From Pollenia angustigena (taxonomy: Eukaryota; Arthropoda; Insecta; Diptera; Polleniidae), in NCBI GenBank assembly GCA_930367215.1, contig OV884056.1:286298067-286362066 (forward strand): a stretch of 64,000 bases of DNA. Reading direction: 5' to 3'. Below are positions 57,201 to 64,000 of the stretch, in pieces. The notes beneath the pieces were generated by a model, which worked only from the letters and a program-made list of their open reading frames with translations, was not told the origin of the DNA and ran no database searches. The first letter of the stretch is position 1. The number at the start of each line of letters is the position of its first letter. Made by a program: the position numbers and the translations under genes.

Positions 57201-59874
57201 TCATTTCAGTGAAAACTTTGAAAAGAGAGGAAGTAGAAGAAGAAGCACTGAAATTATTTTCAGCCGTTAATACTGATTATTTAAGCATGCATGCTTGCTC
57301 CAAAACAGCTCGATGTTTAACTCGGGAGTTAAAGGCAAAATAAATCACACAAATTTCTTGCCAAAGATGCTAAAATTTTACATTTGTACAAATAGTTTGT
57401 GTTGTTAATTGGGGTGTTTGCTCTTTGAACAATCATTTGAAGCATGCTTGTAGAAATATTAAAACTTTTTTAATATTTAGCAGACATGTTGGATATTTGT
57501 CAAACTCTTTGTGGCGTCTAATGTTAAATGTGTTTATTTCAGCGAAAACTTTGAAGGGTGAAGATGTTGAAAAAGAAGCAATAAAATCATTTTCAATAGT
57601 AAATTCAAATTTCTTTTTAGCAGTGTTGATTGCCACAAAACAGCTCGTTGTTTTAATCACTTTTTATTTTGAGTACTTTGCCTTTATTTTATATTTCTTC
57701 TCCGTTTAAAGCAATAAGTAACAAAATTGCCGCACCACTATCGGCGTCTGCATTCATTGATTGTGTGCTTGCCAAGCATTTTGTTTGGTTTTTTTTTGCC
57801 CTTAAATCGTTCAGTCGTTACATAGGGTCTTCAACTGACAATTTTTTGTCATACCAAACGTCAAACTTCATATAAAACAAACACCGACAAAAATTTTAAA
57901 GTTTTTTTATATGGACTTTGACGTTTGGTATGACAACAAGTTGTCAGGTGAAGACCCCATGTTACTGAACGAATCGAAATTATTTTTTCAGTGCTGTAAA
58001 GTATTTATCTGAGTTTTCACAACACTGCAAAATAGCATTAGAAATAATATTGCTTTTGAATCGAAAAGTATTCGATCAACACTGTCAGAATTAGCCCCCG
58101 GACATAACAAATATTTGAGGAAAAAATCCAAAAAAAAAGCGTGACCAGTAAATTGATCAAACTTTAGCTTTATTTTTTTTTTTAACAATTTCTAGTTATT
58201 TACTAAACTTTATTATAAAGAAGTTAATTGTATAACGTAATTTCAATACGGTTAAATGATGCTTGATCTAGCCAAACGTTTTGCAAAAGCAACTAATTTT
58301 TTAATAACACATGTGGTTACGTGTAGGGCGTCAAATACTTAAAAGGTGTGAACATAGCTTTACAAGAAAAATATGAACGCGGAACTGCAGCGTAAACTAA
58401 TATTTACTGCAAATTCTTTTACTTTTTTTATACCTATTTAAACTCCGTTTTAAACAAATGGTACATAAATTCACCTTGCACAATAGTCTATTTCTACGTC
58501 ACTTAAAGAATCAACAACATAAAGGACCTGCGTATTGCATAATCTTATTTATTTGATTTATAAATTAAATCTGCTAATAACACTTCTCACAAATACCCCA
58601 AAATTCAACGTCTATGTCATTTTATGTCATCATCATCGCTAAATTCAAAGCTACTGCGCTGCGTATGTCTCGTCATAGAGCATGCGACTGTGAACTTTGC
58701 GTATTTTGTTTGTAACCTTTCAGCTGTTTTTTTTAAGTTTTCTCTTTGAATTTTTCTTAAGTTTTAGAATTTTGCGGTTTTATTTATCATTGTTTTTTTT
58801 TTAGTATTCAGGTCTTACTGTTTCTCAGTCTATTTGTCTATATTGATGGGCCTTTTTTAGAATCTAAACTATTTTACATTTTTTTAGTATGCAACATACT
58901 AAATTCAACTTGTCTAAAATAAACCTTAAAAGAACATCGTATTCGAACAACTCAACCGCAGATTGTGCAATTCCACAACAATACAATAGATACAACAGCA
59001 ATTGTGCATCCCTCTCCACTTAATTTTCACTCAGCCATTTAAACACACATCCAATTACCAATTTGATTTTATTTATTGGTTTTTTGTTTATTTTTAATTA
59101 CAACATTCGTTTCGTTGGTTTTATTCTTGTTTCATTTCAATATTTTCGCATTGATTTTCGCTTTCAATAAAGAATCAAAAAACAAGGTTCAACAAGAATG
59201 AGAGTAGTAACAGAAAAAAACACAAACAAATAAACAAATAGAAATAAAAATTTAATTACAAAAAATAAACACGAAATTTTATATATTTTCCTTTTTTTTT
59301 TTATTTATTTTTATTATTTCTATCGCTGTATGATATTTAATGAGAATTCAATAATGCATATGACTTCTATTAATAGTAAATAGAACCTCATTCATTTTTA
59401 AGATCACAAAAAATTCTATTCTTTCGTTTCGGTTATAATGTGAAATAATATTATAATTATGTATGTTCAATCTTGTCCGTCCTTTTTGCCTGCTATGTTG
59501 TTTTTGCGTGTTGTTAGCACATAATGTTGCTGCTCATTATACATATCTTACAATTATTATTAATAAATTTATTCTTATGCTTTTTATTTAGCTATTCAAT
59601 ATTAAATTTATTGTACATGTTTGCATTTTTTAGATTAATTTGTTATTATTCTATATTTTTAGGGTATGGTTACAACTGTCTTTGATGATGGTGTCTGTTG
59701 TGAAGTTGACGGGTAAGTCTGTGATTTTTTTTTGGGCAAAGTTGAATAATACACAATTCAACTAGTCAACCATAACCATGGAGTAACTGTGCAATTTAAG
59801 CTTAGATCTTAATAATAAATGTTTAACATTGTTTTAGAATACATACAGTTGATCACAGTGAAATTCGTTCACCT
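54249..59874 (+). CDS. Fmr1: FMRP translational regulator, 5' coding exons (partial)
   Basis: Exon 1 (54249-54299) encodes MDDLLVEVRLDNGAYYK and ends at AAG followed by GTAAGT. Exon 2 (59663-59712, 50 bp) encodes GMVTTVFDDGVCCEVDG, with TTTTTAG before and GTAAGT after. This is the first Tudor/Agenet domain of FMRP, an RNA-binding repressor of translation. Fly Fmr1 starts almost identically (MEDLLVEVRLDNGAYYK) and the intron positions match human FMR1 exons 1 and 2. A tentative exon 3 (59838-59874) reads IHTVDHSEIRSP, like the ..VR.PP end of that domain, before GTGAGT. The remaining domains (second Tudor, KH, RG-rich) lie beyond the window. Intron 1 is 5363 bp and full of MITEs. Confidence 0.85.
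55073..55361. mobile_element. Large fold-back element in Fmr1 intron 1
   Basis: Two arms of about 80 bp are inverted copies. Left words AGAGTGAAATTCCCAT, GCTGTGTGAGGGATATGGCC and GATCTCAGGG recur in the right arm as reverse complements with few changes. The 125-bp loop is AT-rich. No target duplication is clear. Confidence 0.75.
55535..55802. mobile_element. Near-perfect palindromic MITE in Fmr1 intron 1
   Basis: Arms of about 92 bp begin GGCCATTTACG and GGCCATATACG, then share CACTCTCGCCCGACACAAAT and AGTTGAACCCCCACACACGT exactly; only three or four differences are visible. Transcription with Fmr1 would place a long hairpin in the intron. Confidence 0.8.
57130..57660 (+). repeat. Diverged tandem duplication with coding-like halves
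   Basis: GGCAGACATGTAGGATTTTT near 57141 and AGCAGACATGTTGGATATTT near 57479 start parallel stretches. In both, a TTTCAG is followed by KTLKREEVEEEALKLFS or KTLKGEDVEKEAIKSFS. Period about 330 bp. Third-position changes dominate between the two peptides, which hints at former coding function. Not recognised. Confidence 0.5.
57806..57976. mobile_element. Fold-back MITE in Fmr1 intron 1
   Basis: Arms of about 65 bp share TCGTTCAGT, GGGTCTTCA, CTGACAA and TTGTCATACCAAACGTCAAA. If the inner repeat alone is the element (57821-57961), TTA flanks both sides. Confidence 0.7.
58000..59640. other. Fmr1 intron 1, distal part
   Basis: No gene is seen. The stretch is AT-rich with T runs near 58170, 58795 and 59293. 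No regulatory element can be assigned by eye. Confidence 0.4.
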
Positions 59875-60275
59875 GTGAGTAAGAACTATAAAATGTAAAA
59901 CAAAAACTTAATGAAACACTAAACAAAAATAAAAGGGCTAGATAAGTTGCCTAAGTACATATAAAATATAAATTAAAGTTATAAAATTCCATAACATTTG
60001 ATATTGAGCAAAGTAAAATAAAATTTATGTCACAATGAAAATGGTCCACGATTAAAATTCATAAAAAAACAACAGAAGTTTTCCATATTTTACTTTTAAT
60101 TTTTATTTATAATTACTTATTAATTGACTTATTGCAACAGACGGCAGTTGCAGTAGTTGTTTTATTTTAAATTTCTAGATGGGTCGCCACAAAGTAAAAA
60201 AAAGTCAGAGAGAAATTACAAAAATTGTTAAGAAAGCCCGCACTGCGATAGCAAATATGCATCATTTATCATTTT

Positions 60276-60894
60276 AAAAACAAGTAAGAAAGTATAGTCG
60301 GTCAAGCCCGACCATATGATACCCTACACCACAGTATTTAAAAACACATCATGCTTATGTGTCCATATAAATATGGATTTATCTATGTTTATAAACTTCA
60401 TGAAAATAGGCAGAAATTGCCCCCTACCTATATTTAAATTTCATTAAAATCGGTTTGAGAGGCAGACATCGCCCCTATCTCCGCTAGTGGTCCTATTATT
60501 TTAAAAATGCATACATTTTGTGTCCATATAGATATGGTTCTATCTATGTTTTAAATTTCATTGAAATCGGTTTGATAGTTTCTGAGAGGAAGAAATTTCC
60601 CCCTATCTTCCCTCGTGGTCCTACGTTTCGGCCCATTTTCAATAGGCTTGGTCCTTGTGCCAATAAGAACCTATGACCCAAATTTATCAAATTATCTCCA
60701 AAATTGCCACCAGTACTTTGCGCACAAGGTTACATGGACAGCCAGCCAGCCGGACGGACATCATTAGTTCGACTCAGAAAGTGATTCTGAGTAGATCGGT
60801 ATACTTTAAGGTGGGTCTAGGACCACTATTTTAAGGCGTTACACACATCAGCACAAATGCATAATACCCTCTCCACTATTGTGGTGTGGGTATA
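60276..60894 (+). repeat. Fly interspersed repeat, best-preserved copy
   Basis: It begins AAAAACAAGTAAGAAAGTAT, then GGTCAAGCCCGACC and ATACCCTACACCACAG, and ends TTGTGGTGTGGGTATA. A middle block (TTGATAGTTTCTGAGAGGAA, CCCTCGTGGTCCTACG) is shared with 18788-19345. No long frame. It directly precedes the Tc1/mariner element at 60912. Confidence 0.7.
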
Positions 60895-60911
60895 ATGAGG
60901 GACCCAAAATA

Positions 60912-62064
60912 AAGGGTGGTTTAATTTTAAGGGCCGATGTTGATTTTGAATAAAACACAAATTATGTAGAAAATTATTGTCATGTTCAATTATGTATGGA
61001 ATAAACGGCACACCTCCATCTGATGGTCCAAATTTTCGATGACGATAAGCCATGATTGAGGTTCTATGCCGTTAATGTGCCGAATTATCTCAACCTTTAG
61101 CTCTTGAATTGTTGGTAGCTTATCGACGTACGCATTTTCTTTCAAATAACCCGAAAGAAAGAAGTCCAACGGTGTCAAATCACATGATCTTGGCGGCCAA
61201 TTGATATCGCCACCACGTGAGATAACACGGCCATTGAAATTGTGGAGCAAAAGAGCCATTGTAACGTTACCTGTGTGGCAAATGGCACTGTCCTGTTGAA
61301 ACCACATATCGTCCACATCCATATCTTCCACTTCGGGCCATAAAAAGTTCGTTATCATCTCACGATAGCGAACACCATTCAGAGTAACTGCCTGACCGGC
61401 CTCATTTTGGAAAAAAAATACGGCCCGATGATGCTGTCAGCCCATAAACCGAACAAAACAGTCACTTTATGGGTGCATTGGTTTTTCGACAGTCACTCCT
61501 GGGTTATCATTCGACCAAATGCGGCAATTCTGCTTATTGACGAATCCACTGAGGTGAAAATGTGCTTCATCACTGAAGATGATTTCTCCGAAAATGGAAT
61601 GGTCAAGAGACTTTAGTTCTTGAGTCAATTGCACCTTGTAAGCGTGTAAATGCAGAATGTTTATCAACGACGAGCGTGAGAGGTGTAATTGTTGTGCACG
61701 ACGACAAGTTCAGGTGGACGGCTCTTTAGCCACACTATCGCGAACAGCAGCAATATTTTCTGCAGTACGAGCTGTACAAGCATGCACATTTGCTTAAATT
61801 TTTGCACGATTTTTCTGATTGTACGCACATTTGGACGATTAAATTGACCGAAAAAATCATGAATTGCACAATATGCATTTTGATTTGAACGCCCATTTTC
61901 ATAATAAGCCTAAATAAATTAAACGCGTTGCTCGATTGTGTATATTTCCATGGTTCAAATTGAGTTAGTCTGAAATTGAGAAATGTCAAATGAAATGCAG
62001 AAAAAAACTTAACGTTTAGGTGTGGTTCACATTCAACATCGGCATTTAAAATTTAACCACCCTT
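60912..62064 (-). mobile_element. Tc1/mariner-superfamily element with both ends
   Basis: The left end AAGGGTGGTTTAATTTTAAG and the right end read inward AAGGGTGGTTAAATTTTAAA both reach GCCGATGTTGA. TA flanks both sides (60910-60911 and 62065-62066). At 1153 bp it is slightly shorter than usual because of an internal deletion in the transposase gene on the minus strand. It lies downstream of the last Fmr1 exon seen, probably in an intron. Confidence 0.85.
60985..61989 (-). pseudogene. Tc1/mariner transposase, degenerate
   Basis: On the minus strand the N-terminal helix-turn-helix part (61989-61735) is frameshifted. LHLHAYKVQLTQELKSLDH and IIFSDEAHFHLSGFVNKQNC (61667-61467) hold the first catalytic Asp, but about 20 codons before IIFSDE are missing. 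MDVDDMWFQQDSAICHTGNV with the second Asp, then RVISRGGDINWPPRSCDLTP and LDFFLSGYLKE with the third acidic residue, are in 61358-60990. The catalytic region is readable but split across frames, so it is inactive. Confidence 0.8.
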
Positions 62065-62066
62065 TA

Positions 62067-62736
62067 AGTAAGCCAAAAACTAAAAACAAAAAACTATTAT
62101 ATATAAAGCGCCAAGAAAGATTGCCAATCAAATAAAGATTGAACAAACCAAGCTAAACTACAGCATAGGGTCTATGACAGGGCAACTTTGAATGAATTTC
62201 AAAGGGATTCGGTGAAGACTGAAATGAAAAGCCACTGAGAAAATATTGTCTTCGGCGGTCGTCACCCACCTGTTGTAAACGAAGAACGAGACTTACCACG
62301 TCGGACTAGAATGATATTGGCATGTGGAATAGGCCCGTCCACGTGAGGTAGCGCAGCTACTGGGCCTTGATTTAGCTGAGTTGGATGGACAGAGCGAAAA
62401 AGAAGAAGACAAATTAAAAATAAATTTGCTATTAAGCAGAAAGGTTATCCCACATAATATAAAAATATGTAATTTTGTTTTAATACCTTGTTTATTAAAC
62501 GTTATTTCAAACGGATTATTTTCATTGTGACATAAATTTTCTTATACCAATTTCCAATTCATTTTTGCGTGTGCTGAGGCTCGCGCGTTTTGTTTATTTG
62601 ATTTACATTGAACTAAGAAGAAGCCATTTCAAAAGTAACACAACTGTCATATAAAAGAAGTAAATTTTTTAATTTAGTATTTTTTATTGAAATTGATTAA
62701 TATTTTTTTAAAAAATATTAAATAAAAACACATAAA
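62067..62736. other. Unassigned, GC-richer around 62.2-62.4 kb
   Basis: From about 62170 to 62400 the sequence is GC-richer than its surroundings and can be read as VAQLLGLDLAELDGQSEK on the plus strand. This may be a fragment of a retroelement, but I cannot name it. The rest is AT-rich. Confidence 0.3.
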
Positions 62737-62965
62737 GGGCCATGTCACAGAGTACAATTCCGTTCGGAATTGAAGAAAACATATTTGTTTGTTGATGGAA
62801 AGTGTATTTTGATAGTTTTATGGCCTTTCAGATACAGACAACTCCTATACCGGTTATGAAAACAAAAATGGTTTCATTCCGAAACATTTTTTCGTCATTT
62901 TCTGAAGCACCAAAATACGGAATGAATTCCGTTTCTGAACGGAATTGTACTCTGTGACATGGCTG
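62737..62965. mobile_element. MITE copy 2, GCCATGTCACAGAGTACAAT ends
   Basis: Same element and orientation as 9206-9449 and nearly identical over its length, including ACATATTTGTTTGTTGATGG. It lacks the extra 15-bp unit, so this copy is closer to the family form. Confidence 0.75.
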
Positions 62966-63529
62966 AAAATTTTATTATAACGTTGTTGTTTCTGCTGCGC
63001 GATACTCAATTTTTATAAGAAATACAAGTTCACTTAGGAGTCACTTTGGTCTTTGCTTGCAAGTTGAAATAACAAAATATTCACCCCTATCGTGAATAAC
63101 AAGTGGAATTTTTGTTCCCATGAAATTTTCATTCCGCTCGAAGGGAAAAAAGTAATCGTGAATCTCATGTGAAAAATTTTTCACGCTATCAGTTCCAGTG
63201 AATGTAAAAAAGAAGAAAGATTAAAAAAAATTAAAAATCAATGAAATTTTTGTTCAAAAATATACAAGTATATATTTTAAAGAAAAGTTAAAATAATAAA
63301 GCAAAATATTTAGTATTGGAAGGATAGTTTGATTACAATGTTAGTTTTTTGCACATTGAAAATTTAATGAAGTAAAATATTTTCCAAAATTCTGCCACCA
63401 AGTTCGAAAGCTTCACAAAACCGCAGGCAATCGACCTGTTGTTTTGCATTTTGTTGAGCAATATATCGGTTTGTGCCTTATTAACTTTATTAACCCTTAA
63501 TATTCGATTTATAGGAGGAGCTACTTACA

Positions 63530-63955
63530 TCCCAATAAAAAATGTTATCATTTTGCGAAGCACTAATGGTGCATTTAAAAGAATAAGCGCACAATTATGC
63601 GCTACGCCATAAGACATACAGAAATGCAGTAAAGTAAGTGAAAGAACTCTTAACAACTTTTATAAAAAAAAAAAAACATTTCAAGTGCTACGGCATTCCC
63701 TTACTACGAAGCAGGTTTGTAAGGCAGAATACTAAAAAATAACTGTATCAAAACATTCAGTGTGTAAAGCTGATCGTTACATCCAACAACTTTTATATGC
63801 GCTGAATAATGCGCATTATGTGTCAAAAATGTATTGCTTCAAAGTGGGAACTCGCCATATAAAATTCATGCCTTCTGTATGCGCAATGGTAAGCGAAACG
63901 TTTATGTTTTTCCCTTACAAACCTGCTTCGTTGGAAGCTCCATTTTTTATTGGGA
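63530..63955. mobile_element. MITE with TCCCAATAAAAAATG ends, TACA duplication
   Basis: TCCCAATAAAAAATG is found inverted at both ends. TACA flanks both sides (63526-63529 and 63956-63959). A second inverted pair, CGAAGCAGGTTTGTAAG near 63709 and CTTACAAACCTGCTTCG near 63914, lies inside. Confidence 0.7.
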
Positions 63956-64000
63956 TACATGTTATGTTCCCTAGCAAAAATAAAGTGAGAAAATCTAAGG

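Noticed and set aside
1..64000. A CRISPR array or bacterial defence or toxin system
   Set aside because: No regularly spaced identical short repeats with unique spacers and no prokaryotic gene organisation are seen. The window is a eukaryotic, intron-containing, TE-rich sequence.

Overview
The window looks like nuclear DNA of a higher fly (Diptera, Brachycera, probably a calyptrate-type lineage). It is AT-rich, has no operons, and carries one split gene with canonical GT-AG introns whose first 17 residues nearly match the start of fly Fmr1. The rest is mostly dead transposable elements, many nested in one another. I see no CRISPR array, no bacterial gene and no functional tRNA or rRNA gene.

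Layout. 1-13.5 kb: a TIR element with a DUF7869-type transposase-like pseudogene (2012-4310), a decayed RTE-like LINE (4.86-6.32 kb), a Tc1/mariner fragment, several MITEs, a pogo-type MITE and a CR1/L2-like LINE on the minus strand (11.8-13.3 kb). 13.6-17.2 kb: a Transib-like element with CAC termini and a CTACG duplication, its transposase interrupted by a hAT-like insertion with an 8-bp duplication. 17.5-24.4 kb: MITEs, including two of a P-element-like family, a tRNA-derived SINE, and a TA-flanked element carrying an unnamed 260-bp repeat. 26-32 kb: jockey/R1-type RNase H remnants, a LINE 3' end and a Helitron helicase remnant. 32.75-36.91 kb: a second Transib-like element with CGTCG duplications and ends resembling V(D)J recombination signals; a 1.48-kb element is inserted in its transposase next to the predicted catalytic glutamate.

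38.7-46.5 kb: a mariner-like element hosting a PIF/Harbinger-type element with a MADF-like ORF, a perfect 432-bp tandem duplication, a hAT pseudogene and more P-like MITEs. 47.3-50.8 kb: a 5'-truncated LINE with an intact 444-codon reverse transcriptase frame, then a Penelope-like element ending in a hammerhead-ribozyme motif. 52-64 kb: nested MITEs, then the 5' end of Fmr1 (first coding exon 54249-54299, second 59663-59712, tentative third 59838-59874). Its first intron holds large fold-back elements and a coding-like tandem duplication. A degenerate Tc1/mariner copy (60912-62064) and further MITEs follow.

Only Fmr1 looks like a working host gene. The elements do not cooperate; their nesting and target duplications record insertion order. 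All family names come from reading motifs by eye, without database searches.
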